From the NCBI GenBank assembly GCA_004294445.1, contig REAZ01000027.1, positions 1 to 60,867 of the forward strand: a DNA stretch of 60,867 bases, read 5' to 3'. Below are positions 24,617 through 32,220 of this stretch, one piece after another; within the stretch, counting starts at the first letter, position 1, and every line of letters begins with the position of its first letter. The stretch comes from Cytophagales bacterium (lineage in GTDB: Bacteria; Bacteroidota; Bacteroidia; Cytophagales; Thermoflexibacteraceae). The notes under the pieces were generated by a model. It was not told where the DNA came from. It saw only the letters and a list, made by a program, of their open reading frames with translations, and searched no databases. The position numbers were made by a program, and so were the translations under genes.

Positions 24617-25990
24617 CTAATTATCTTTACTTGCGCTCAAAATTATAGCCTCTACCATCTTAGAAAATGTATCTCCTTTTTTCCCTAACCAATTCATTTC
24701 CATCGTTTCGTAATGTACTTGGTGATAGTATTTATCGGGGGTAACGTAGCCCATATATGCACCATTGAAACTTGTGATAATGAGTTTAGTATCTTGTTTT
24801 TCAGCAAGTTGGGTGAGGTGTGGCATAAATTCTCCCGAAAAGTCGCAGGGCATTCCCAGCCAAAGGATATTGCCAATTTTTAAGATAGAAATATAAATTT
24901 CTGTGCAGGGATATAGGCTTTGAAATGCCCAATTTCTTAGCTTAATATTGGGCGTGATGCGTAGGTTTGTTTCTCCTACAGGTATTTTCAACTGCCTGAT
25001 AAATAGCGTATTACTTTTGCTATATTTATTTGTATCTCCACTAATTTCAATTTTTTTTGCAATTCCCTGCCCTATGTGCCTTGTCCATTCGTAGTTGTGC
25101 AAGCCAAAATCTTTGGGCGTGTGGCTCGCTACCGTACCTGCGCTAAACATCGCAAAATCAAAGACTTGCTTTTGGGCTGTACGCTCTTTTTCCAAATAAT
25201 CTACAGCTTCTCCCGCATAATCTCTCCCAAATTCTTCTAACAAACCATCTGTGCAGGTAGCATGGGCAGAGTATGAAAATAAACACGCTTTTTTCCCTTC
25301 TTTCTGCCTGATAATCAAGTATCTCACCTTTGTATCTAACAAACTATTGTCCTCATGCAAGCGACTACTGACGTATTCGGGCGCATCTGCTTGTCCAAAA
25401 TGAACAGTAGATTTTTGCAGATTTTTTTGTGCCTCTTTTATAGCTTTAAAAGTCTGATTTACAATGTTTTCTGTGATTTTTCCCTCATATCCTCCCGCTA
25501 TAAAAATGCCTACCAAGCCGTCCGCCCAACCGCCAATTCCATGATGAGTATGCGTAGCGGTAAAAAATAAATTTTCTCTTTTTAGCCCAAGTTCAGGGAG
25601 TTTTTCCGATAATTTTTTGATGACTAAAGGTGGCGCAAGCATCAAATCAAAGGCTATAACAACAGCTTTTTCCTTTCCATTCTCAAAAGCTACAGCTCTC
25701 ACAAATAGCGAATCATGTAGCTTTGCAGACCTACTTCGGGCGAGTCCATAACCCGCAAAAGGCGATTTTTCCGTAGGACTGATATTTCTTTTTGCCCAGC
25801 CAATTTTAAGTATTTTATTTGTATCTCTTTGATAATCAAAGTTTAATTCTTTAAGATTAGTCATTGTTTCCTGAAAAATGACTGCTCTCTCCTCCTCACT
25901 TTCTTCTGTAGGAATGGTAAATAAACTGACAAACAGCAGCAATAAAAAGGCAAGAAAGAACGTAAAAAATCGCAGTATTTTTTTTAGCAT
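24617..25990 (-). CDS. Neutral ceramidase-like membrane-anchored hydrolase
   Basis: About 457 aa. I chose the ATG at 25990-25988 (MLKKILRFFTFFLAFLLLLF), which gives an N-terminal membrane anchor and starts 5 bp after the aroA stop; the frame also extends to 26035 inside aroA. The mature protein has the N-terminal domain pattern of neutral/alkaline non-lysosomal ceramidases: IGWAKRNISPTEKSPFAGYG, then VVIAFDLMLAPP, and the zinc-binding FTATHTHHGIGG. Ceramidases cleave the N-acyl bond of ceramide, and many Bacteroidota make sphingolipids. The C-terminal Ig-like domain of full ceramidases (usually >650 aa) is missing, so the substrate could differ. Confidence 0.75.
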   Translation of the reverse strand: MLKKILRFFTFFLAFLLLLFVSLFTIPTEESEEERAVIFQETMTNLKELNFDYQRDTNKILKIGWAKRNISPTEKSPFAGYGLARSRSAKLHDSLFVRAVAFENGKEKAVVIAFDLMLAPPLVIKKLSEKLPELGLKRENLFFTATHTHHGIGGWADGLVGIFIAGGYEGKITENIVNQTFKAIKEAQKNLQKSTVHFGQADAPEYVSSRLHEDNSLLDTKVRYLIIRQKEGKKACLFSYSAHATCTDGLLEEFGRDYAGEAVDYLEKERTAQKQVFDFAMFSAGTVASHTPKDFGLHNYEWTRHIGQGIAKKIEISGDTNKYSKSNTLFIRQLKIPVGETNLRITPNIKLRNWAFQSLYPCTEIYISILKIGNILWLGMPCDFSGEFMPHLTQLAEKQDTKLIITSFNGAYMGYVTPDKYYHQVHYETMEMNWLGKKGDTFSKMVEAIILSASKDN

Positions 25991-25995
25991 GGGTT

Positions 25996-27231
25996 TTATC
26001 TGATTTGAAAACCACCTTTTTGCAAATCTTCCCAAAATCTTGGGTAAGATTTTTCTACCACTTCGGGTTTCTCTATTTCTACCTCAAAAAGTAAAGCCAA
26101 AGGTGCAAAAGCCATCGCCATGCGGTGGTCTTTGTAGGTTTTTACCATTTCAGTAGGTGCTTGCATTTGCCCTGCGGGAATGTGTAGCTCCGCATCATTG
26201 ATGTCCGTAGCTTTGATGCCAAACTTTGCGAGTTCATCTCTGACCGCTACGAGTCGGTCTGTTTCCTTTATTTTCAAACTTTCCAAGCCTGTCATTTTCA
26301 TTTCTACGCCCTTTGCAGCCCCTATGACGGCTATAGTTTGCGCCAAATCGGGGCAGTGCGTAAAGTCCCACTCAAAAGTTTTTTCTGTAGGCATTTTTCT
26401 CAATAGTACGCCATCATTCTCAAAAACGGTGCTTACGCCTAACTTTTCCATGATTTGCACTATTTCCGAGTCGCCCTGTAGGGAGTCTTTTTTTAAGCCT
26501 AATAGTTTTATTTCGGCGTTATTTGCCAAACTTACGATGCTGTACCAGTAGCTCGAAGCTGACCAATCGGACTCCACAGCGTAAGAGCCAACATGATATT
26601 TTTGTGGGGCAATGTGGATTTCGTTTTCTTTCCATTCGTGCTTTACCCCAAATTTTTCCATGAGGTTCAAGGTCATTTGGATATAAGGTAGTGAGCCTAT
26701 CTTTCCTAACAATGCTAATTCCAAACCTTTGGGTAGATAAGGTGCTACCATAAGTAGGGCAGAAATATACTGACTGCTTATATCTCCCCGAATGTGAAGT
26801 TTGTTTTTTGTAGGTTTAAAATCTTTGATATGAATAGGCGGGTAGCCTTCTTTATTGATATAATCTATCGTTGCGCCAAGCTCTCGCAGCGCCTCTACCA
26901 AAAGCCCTATTGGTCTTTCGCACATACGCTCCGAGCCTGTCAGGATAGTTTCCCTATTTTTTACGGTGCAGTAGGCGGTAAGAAAGCGCATAGTCGTTCC
27001 TGCGTCTATCACATTGAGCATGAGGTCGGTGGAGGCAAGCAGCTTGAGCATAGTTTGCGTATCTCTTGCTTCCGAAATATTGCTAAGTTCGCACGGTTGT
27101 TCGCACAGTGCATTGATTATCAATACTCTATTGCTTTCACTTTTGGAAGAAGGCAAAGAAATAGCGGTATTAATATTTTTGGTAGGGTGAAATAATTTTA
27201 CTGTATGTGCGTGAAGTATGTTGTTTGTCAT
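25996..27231 (-). CDS. aroA: 3-phosphoshikimate 1-carboxyvinyltransferase (EPSP synthase)
   Basis: 411 aa. It makes EPSP from shikimate-3-phosphate and PEP in aromatic amino acid synthesis. Signatures: ISLPSSKSESNRVLI, NVIDAGTTMRFLTAYCT, GDISSQYISALLMVAP, LKIKETDRLVAVRDELAKFG and YKDHRMAMAFAPLALL. The first loop reads LPSSKSESNR where many AroA have the PGSKS version, and the PEP-site Gly in the usual GNAGT is here DAGTT, as in some Bacteroidota. It sits 15 bp after the putative toxin gene and 5 bp before the ceramidase-like gene, so it is probably part of the four-gene minus-strand operon. Confidence 0.93.
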   Translation of the reverse strand: MTNNILHAHTVKLFHPTKNINTAISLPSSKSESNRVLIINALCEQPCELSNISEARDTQTMLKLLASTDLMLNVIDAGTTMRFLTAYCTVKNRETILTGSERMCERPIGLLVEALRELGATIDYINKEGYPPIHIKDFKPTKNKLHIRGDISSQYISALLMVAPYLPKGLELALLGKIGSLPYIQMTLNLMEKFGVKHEWKENEIHIAPQKYHVGSYAVESDWSASSYWYSIVSLANNAEIKLLGLKKDSLQGDSEIVQIMEKLGVSTVFENDGVLLRKMPTEKTFEWDFTHCPDLAQTIAVIGAAKGVEMKMTGLESLKIKETDRLVAVRDELAKFGIKATDINDAELHIPAGQMQAPTEMVKTYKDHRMAMAFAPLALLFEVEIEKPEVVEKSYPRFWEDLQKGGFQIR

Positions 27232-27246
27232 TGTCGTTTTTGTTTA

Positions 27247-27729
27247 CTATAGATGAAAAAGGTTTTTTAGTAGTTCTTCAAAGTATGGCTTTAACTTCCT
27301 TTTTACTAAGTTACTTTGCGAAATACAGTTTACTAAATGTTGATATTCTTCATCTGAAAGTGTCGCTAAATGTTGTATATTTCCTTTGTATTTGAGAAAG
27401 TTTAGCAAAGGTTCTTTTGATATATTTGTTTGAAAGAATATAAATGTATTTTTTTCAAACCCAAAACTCTCATTATTAGGTTTTAGTCCTATGGGTTTAT
27501 TTTTTTCAAAAATATAAAAAGATAGTCTTTCTAAATCTAAGTTAGTACATCCATGTTTTATCAAATTATCGGGAACAGTTTTATCCTGAGATGTGGTAAT
27601 TGCTTGTAAAACAAAAAGTTCGTTATCTATTATTCCTAAGATTATCAACAATTTAGGCTTCTTTGTTCCGTCTTCAAATTCATAATCTTTGATGTATAAG
27701 ATATTTTTAGGAACGAAGAAATTAGTCAT
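27247..27729 (-). CDS. Putative toxin of a Panacea-type toxin-antitoxin pair
   Basis: 160 aa. The start overlaps the end of the Panacea-domain gene by 8 bp, the usual tight coupling of toxin-antitoxin genes. The N-terminal half (FVPKNILYIKDYEFEDGTKK, then PKLLIILGII and VLQAITTSQDKTV) recalls the SH3-like barrel of PemK/MazF-type RNases, where a basic DG-x-KKRP-like loop follows the first strands. The catalytic residues of MazF are not clearly seen. The second half is helical and lysine-rich. The toxin role is inferred mainly from the partner, since Panacea antitoxins neutralise many unrelated toxins. It could instead be a non-toxic partner. Confidence 0.5.
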   Translation of the reverse strand: MTNFFVPKNILYIKDYEFEDGTKKPKLLIILGIIDNELFVLQAITTSQDKTVPDNLIKHGCTNLDLERLSFYIFEKNKPIGLKPNNESFGFEKNTFIFFQTNISKEPLLNFLKYKGNIQHLATLSDEEYQHLVNCISQSNLVKRKLKPYFEELLKNLFHL

Positions 27730-28315
27730 TTGCTAATTGTGTTTGAAATTCTAAGGCATTTACTGCTGATTTGTAGGCAATAAGCTTCATATCGTTGTCG
27801 GCAATTAAATCTGCTAACTCAATAACAACATTTGAACGTCTATTATAGAGGCTGAATGCAAATTTCAACTCATTTTTAATTACGTTTTTGTGCCACAAAG
27901 TATCTTCTTTATGCAAAATATCAATTAAATTTTTGGCGGGCATATTGCCATACTTTTCAATAATACGATCTATTAACTCGACCTCATAGTCATTAAATTC
28001 GCTGTCATCAAAACTTTTCAAGGGCTTAATGATAGTTGTTTCATAATCAAAAGATTTCTTTCTTTCAACACTTATAAATGATGATAAAGTTGAGTGTTTT
28101 AAATGCTGTACCTCATTATAAATATCTACCGCAACGGGTCCCATTTCCCATACTTTATACTCTAACCAAGTTACAGGAGTGCCAACTTCTTTTACAGATG
28201 TTTCGTCTATAAGATAGAAGAGTTTAAGGGTTTTGGTAATTCCCAAATCCTTAATCTTACTTGCTAAGTAAATAAGCAAGTTCCCTATCTTTTCATTTTG
28301 CAAATCTCTAAACAT
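27722..28315 (-). CDS. Panacea-domain (SocA/DUF4065-like) antitoxin candidate
   Basis: 197 aa. The Panacea pattern is visible: an N-terminal helix with KIGNLLIYLASKIKDLGITK, TKTLKLFYLIDETSVKEVG, then the hallmark TWLEYKVWEMGPVAVDIYNE (Y-x-xW-x-x-GPV-x-x-ely). DYEVELIDRIIEKYGNMPAK and a LWHKN segment follow. Panacea domains act as versatile antitoxins or as ClpXP adaptors (SocA). The gene order is antitoxin first, then the putative toxin with an 8-bp overlap. A promoter with TTTG, 20 bp and TAACTTTA ends 4 bases before the ATG, so the message is probably leaderless. The Panacea call is from motif memory. Confidence 0.7.
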   Translation of the reverse strand: MFRDLQNEKIGNLLIYLASKIKDLGITKTLKLFYLIDETSVKEVGTPVTWLEYKVWEMGPVAVDIYNEVQHLKHSTLSSFISVERKKSFDYETTIIKPLKSFDDSEFNDYEVELIDRIIEKYGNMPAKNLIDILHKEDTLWHKNVIKNELKFAFSLYNRRSNVVIELADLIADNDMKLIAYKSAVNALEFQTQLAND

Positions 28316-28319
28316 ATTG

Positions 28320-28351
28320 TAAAGTTAGTCAAAGTTTTAGAATTTAACAAA
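28320..28351 (-). promoter_or_regulatory. Promoter of the Panacea operon, leaderless
   Basis: On the minus strand TTTG (28351-28348), exactly 20 bp, then TAACTTTA (28327-28320; one mismatch to TAnnTTTG). The ATG begins 5 bases after the -7 box, so transcription and translation should start nearly together. Confidence 0.6.
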
Positions 28352-28357
28352 TTATTT

Positions 28358-29158
28358 TTACTTCGTTTTCCCTTCTTTTTTGATGAAGTTCAGTACCATT
28401 TTATCCATAAAACTTGGGAAAAGTTTATTGAGCAGTACGGTGAGTTTGCCCATAAAAGCAAGCACCAATATTTTTTTGCGTTTTACCGTAGCGTTGTAAA
28501 TCTGCCTTGCACATTCTTCGGCACTCATCATGCTTTTCTCATCTCTTGGCGAGTCATTCTGTAGGCTACCATCTTTGGTAAGTGAGCGAAAACGAATGTT
28601 GGAAGTAGTATAATAAGGACAAGCCGTAAGAACGTGAACACCTTTATCTATCATTTCGCTTCGCAAAGATTCCAAAAAGCCTTGCAGGGCAAACTTAGAC
28701 GCAGAATAACCTACACGAGCAGGCAAACCGCGATAGCCCGCAATAGAAGAAATGCCAATGACCGAGCCTTTTTGTGCTATGATAGACGGTAGGCAGCTTT
28801 TGGTAGCATAGATAGCTCCAAAAAAATTGATGTCCATTACTTGCTTAATCACTTCTACATCAACCTCTTCAAAAAAAGCACGCATAGAAATTCCCGCATT
28901 ATTTATCAAGATGTCTATTTTGCCAAAATGCTTCAGTGCTTCGGCTGTCATACGTTGGTTATCAGCAATTTGAGTAACGTCTGCTTGGATAGAAAGCACC
29001 TCTATATTTTGTGCTTTTAGCTCATTTTCAGTTGTTTGGAGAGCCTCTAAGTTTCTCCCTGTAATGACAATTTTTGATCCTTTCGAGCCGAACTCAAAAG
29101 CCAATGCTTTACCAATCCCCGAATTGCCCCCTGTGATAATGACTACCTTATCTTTCAT
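28358..29158 (-). CDS. SDR-family short-chain dehydrogenase
   Basis: 266 aa classical SDR. It has the nucleotide-binding TGGNSGIG at residues 9-16, NNAGIS near residue 87, a catalytic Ser in GISSIAG and YSASKFALQGF with the catalytic Tyr/Lys. It reduces or oxidises an unknown carbonyl/alcohol substrate with NAD(P). A C-terminal hydrophobic helix (ILVLAFMGKLTVLLNKLFPS) suggests membrane contact, as in DltE/YqjQ-like SDRs that act on lipids. Five bases separate it from the EamA transporter gene upstream, so the two form an operon. Confidence 0.88.
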   Translation of the reverse strand: MKDKVVIITGGNSGIGKALAFEFGSKGSKIVITGRNLEALQTTENELKAQNIEVLSIQADVTQIADNQRMTAEALKHFGKIDILINNAGISMRAFFEEVDVEVIKQVMDINFFGAIYATKSCLPSIIAQKGSVIGISSIAGYRGLPARVGYSASKFALQGFLESLRSEMIDKGVHVLTACPYYTTSNIRFRSLTKDGSLQNDSPRDEKSMMSAEECARQIYNATVKRKKILVLAFMGKLTVLLNKLFPSFMDKMVLNFIKKEGKTK

Positions 29159-29163
29159 AAAAT

Positions 29164-30063
29164 TTATAATTCATAGTTTTTTAATCGCTTTTCGTCCCAT
29201 TTTTTCAGTGCAGGATAAACCAATACTGCCAACAAAATAATTAGAGTGCCAAAATAAAACCCATTAGTCATCGTGTTATGCTCATCAAAAAATACAACGG
29301 CGAGCAAAATTCCATAGACAGGCTCCAAATTTACAGTGAGGTTGATGGCAAAAGCTGAAATCCTTTTCATCAGTTCTACCGCAATAGAATAGGCATAAAC
29401 AGTACAGACCAATCCCAAAATAATAATATACACCCAATCGTGAGTAGTTGGCAACGAATGAAATCCAAAATCTTTGGTAACTCTATAGTTATAAACAGGA
29501 ATGAGTATGGCGGTTGCAAAAAAAGCACCGACCATTTCATAAAAAGTAATCGTAAAGTGATTGTATTTTTTTACAAATTTGGCGTTGGTAATGCTAAAAA
29601 TAGAAGCTAACATGGCAGAGAATATCGCCATCATCAAGCCCGCTAAGTATTTGAACTCAAAATGAAAAACGACATACAATCCTAAAATGACGACTATGCC
29701 CAATACTACTTCGTACCATTTTGTTTTTTTGCCCGAAGCTATCGGTTCCAAAATTGAAGTCCAAAGTGAGCTTGTAGCCATGCCCGCCAAGCAAACAGAA
29801 ACATTAGATACACGCGTAGATTCAAAAAATAAAATCCAATGAAAAGAAATAAGCACGCCCGTAAATAAGATTTGCCACACACCACTATTATCAATCAGGA
29901 TATTTTCTTTCTTGAATTTTAAAAAAATAAATAAGCCAAGTGCAGCCACTAATGTTCTATAAAAAACCAATTCAGTAGAAGGAACTCCTATTAATTTTCC
30001 CAAAATGGCTGTAAAACCCCAAAGTAATACAATAAAATGCAGTTGAAAGTAGTCCCGTAACAT
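29164..30063 (-). CDS. EamA/DMT-family transporter
   Basis: 299 aa with ten hydrophobic segments in two repeats, the drug/metabolite-transporter (RhaT/EamA) plan. Typical features are the N-terminal LHFIVLLWGFTAILGKLIG, VFYRTLVAALGLFIFLKF near residue 30 and VNLEPVYGILLAVVFFDEH in the second half. It is an inner-membrane exporter or importer of a small metabolite; the substrate is unknown. It is first in a two-gene operon with the SDR gene. Confidence 0.88.
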   Translation of the reverse strand: MLRDYFQLHFIVLLWGFTAILGKLIGVPSTELVFYRTLVAALGLFIFLKFKKENILIDNSGVWQILFTGVLISFHWILFFESTRVSNVSVCLAGMATSSLWTSILEPIASGKKTKWYEVVLGIVVILGLYVVFHFEFKYLAGLMMAIFSAMLASIFSITNAKFVKKYNHFTITFYEMVGAFFATAILIPVYNYRVTKDFGFHSLPTTHDWVYIIILGLVCTVYAYSIAVELMKRISAFAINLTVNLEPVYGILLAVVFFDEHNTMTNGFYFGTLIILLAVLVYPALKKWDEKRLKNYEL

Positions 30064-30274
30064 GAATTGGTATAATATAAAATGCTGAAAATTAAGCTAT
30101 TAATGCGTTAGTAAGTGATTATTATTCTTAGCAAATGTTTTCTACTCTAAAGTCATTAGCTTATTGATAGATAGAATCGAAACCCAAAGTTAGAACAAAA
30201 TATATACACACCATTTGTTTAATTGAAAAAAATATACTTATTTTGCACAAGTTTAAAACAAAGGAGGCAAGAAA

Positions 30275-30796
30275 ATGGAGGAAGTGATTCCTCTTTTTTT
30301 ATCTATTTACGTGATGGAGAAAGACTTACAACAAATAATTTCCGATTTAATCGACGAGCAGTTGCGCTTGGCAGATTTATTCATAGTCGACCTTAAAGTG
30401 ATTGACAAAGGAGGGAGAACCAAATTAGTTCTTACTTTGGATGGCGATAAGGGAGTTACCCTTGAGCAGTGTGCTTTTGTAAGTCGTACGATAGGTGAAG
30501 GCATCGAGAGTCAAAACCTGATAGAGCAAGCCTATAACTTAGAAGTAGGCTCTTCGGGGATAGATGAGCCTTTGAAAATGAAAAGACAGTATTATAGCAG
30601 AGTAGGTCGAAAACTGAAAGTATTACTCGCAGACGGGACTGAAAAAGAGGGGAAATTGGAAACAGTAACAGAAGAAAAAATTACCTTGTTGCCCGATATA
30701 AAAAATAAGAAAAAGGCAAAAGAAGCTGATTTGGAAGCCATAGAAATTGCTTTTGCAAATATCAAACAAACATACGTTTTAGTAAGTTTTAACTAA
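30275..30796 (+). CDS. rimP: Ribosome maturation factor RimP
   Basis: 173 aa, needed for 30S subunit maturation. The middle carries the RimP core VTLEQCAFVSRTIGEGIES (DCxxvSRxl-like), then EVGSSGIDEPLKMKRQYYSR (the usual evsSPGldRpL pattern) and KLKVLLADGTEKEGKLETV for the Sm-like C-terminal domain. I kept the ATG at 30275 because an unusually clear AAAGGAGG sits seven bases before it. An internal ATG at 30314 (MEKDLQQIISDLI) matches the common family start better and may be the true one. It heads the conserved rimP-nusA-infB cluster. Confidence 0.93.
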   Translation: MEEVIPLFLSIYVMEKDLQQIISDLIDEQLRLADLFIVDLKVIDKGGRTKLVLTLDGDKGVTLEQCAFVSRTIGEGIESQNLIEQAYNLEVGSSGIDEPLKMKRQYYSRVGRKLKVLLADGTEKEGKLETVTEEKITLLPDIKNKKKAKEADLEAIEIAFANIKQTYVLVSFN

Positions 30797-30811
30797 TTGA
30801 TTTTTAGGATT

Positions 30812-32062
30812 ATGGATGCAGGAATATTGATAGAATCCTTTACGGAGTTTGCCAAACAAAAGAATATCGATCGCCCAACGATGATACGAATTTTGGAAGA
30901 CGTATTTAGGACAATGATAAAGAAAAAGTACAACTCCGATGAAAATTTTGATGTCATTATCAACACAGACAAGGGAGATTTGGAGATTCTTCGTTATAGG
31001 CATATTGTAGAAAATGATGCGGAAGATGTAGATCCTAATACCCAAATTAGGTTGAAAGAGGCACATAAAATAGATGCGGACTTTTCTGTGGGTGAGGAAG
31101 TAGCTGAAAATGTGAGCATTGATGACGATTTCGGCAGAAGGCTTGTGCAGACAGCAAGACAGACGCTTATTCAGAAAATTAAAGACTTGGAAAAGGAATT
31201 ACTTTTTCAAAAATACAAGGACAGAGTAGGCGAGGTTATTTCTGGAGAAGTGTATCAGGTCTTGCCAAATAAGGAAATCTTGTTATTAGACGCGGACAAA
31301 AAAGAGCTGATTCTACCCAAAAATGAGCAAATTTTCAAAGACCGTTTCCGCAAAGGAGATAGCGTAAAAGCCATTATTCACAGAGTAGAAATGATGAATG
31401 GCACTCCTAAGATTATCCTATCGCGCACGGCACCATTATTTTTAGAAAAACTGTTCGAGGCTGAAGTGCCAGAAGTGTTCGAAGGGGTGATTATGATTCG
31501 CAAGGTAGTGAGAGAGCCAGGCGAGAGAGCCAAAGTAGCTGTAGAATCTTATGATGATAGAATAGACCCAGTAGGGGCGTGTGTTGGTATGAAAGGTTCA
31601 CGTATTCATAGCATTGTAAGGGAGTTAGACAATGAAAACATAGATGTCATCAACTATACTGACAACGTGGAATTATTCATCGCCAGAGCATTAAGCCCCG
31701 CCAAAATCACTTCTATCAAAATAGATGAAGACAAGGGCAGAGCGTCTGTTTTCCTAAAGCGCGACCAAGTATCATTGGCTATAGGCAAGGGAGGACAGAA
31801 TATCAAATTAGCAGGCAAATTAGTTGGCTTAGAGATAGATGTATTCAGAGAGCAAAATGAAGAAGAAGAGGAGGAAGATGTTGATTTGGAGGAGTTTGCT
31901 GATGTAATAGAGCCATGGATTATAGAAGAGTTACACCGCATAGGCTTGGACACCGCAAGAGATGTACTCAATGTGAGCAGGGACTACCTCATCAAGCGCA
32001 CCGAACTCGAGGAAGAAACAGTAGATTTCGTCTTAGATGTTTTGAAAAAAGAATTTGATTAA
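30812..32062 (+). CDS. nusA: Transcription termination/antitermination factor NusA
   Basis: About 416 aa. It binds RNA polymerase and controls pausing, termination and antitermination. The N-terminal domain starts MDAGILIESFTEFAKQKNID. An S1 domain follows (GEVISGEVYQVLPNKEILLL), then the KH1/KH2 domains with GACVGMKGSRIHSIVRELD and SLAIGKGGQNIKLAGKLVGL, and a C-terminal acidic stretch plus one helix-hairpin-helix-like domain. I start at the ATG 30812 rather than the in-frame TTG at 30797, which touches the rimP stop. It lies 15 bp after rimP and ends at a hairpin terminator before infB. Confidence 0.96.
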   Translation: MDAGILIESFTEFAKQKNIDRPTMIRILEDVFRTMIKKKYNSDENFDVIINTDKGDLEILRYRHIVENDAEDVDPNTQIRLKEAHKIDADFSVGEEVAENVSIDDDFGRRLVQTARQTLIQKIKDLEKELLFQKYKDRVGEVISGEVYQVLPNKEILLLDADKKELILPKNEQIFKDRFRKGDSVKAIIHRVEMMNGTPKIILSRTAPLFLEKLFEAEVPEVFEGVIMIRKVVREPGERAKVAVESYDDRIDPVGACVGMKGSRIHSIVRELDNENIDVINYTDNVELFIARALSPAKITSIKIDEDKGRASVFLKRDQVSLAIGKGGQNIKLAGKLVGLEIDVFREQNEEEEEEDVDLEEFADVIEPWIIEELHRIGLDTARDVLNVSRDYLIKRTELEEETVDFVLDVLKKEFD

Positions 32063-32079
32063 TCTGTAAATTAAAATAG

Positions 32080-32121
32080 GTAAGTAGCCAAACTTTAAGG
32101 CTTCGCTACTTACTTCTTTTG
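32080..32121 (+). terminator. Terminator after nusA
   Basis: 9-bp stem GTAAGTAGC / GCTACTTAC with a 16-base loop that can extend the pairing (AGCC / GGCT), then TTCTTTTG. It separates rimP-nusA from infB, which has its own promoter. Confidence 0.75.
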
Positions 32122-32148
32122 TTCTTTTGGAACTTTAAATCAATAATA

Positions 32149-32180
32149 TTTGTCGTATTAACAAATTATCGTTAATTTTG
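32149..32180 (+). promoter_or_regulatory. Promoter of infB
   Basis: A perfect TTTG (32149-32152), 20 bp, then a perfect TAATTTTG (32173-32180). It predicts a leader of about 35 nt before the GTG start of infB. Confidence 0.85.
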
Positions 32181-32220
32181 TGTTTTAGTTAGTGAATTAT
32201 ATAAACAAATCAGAAACGTA

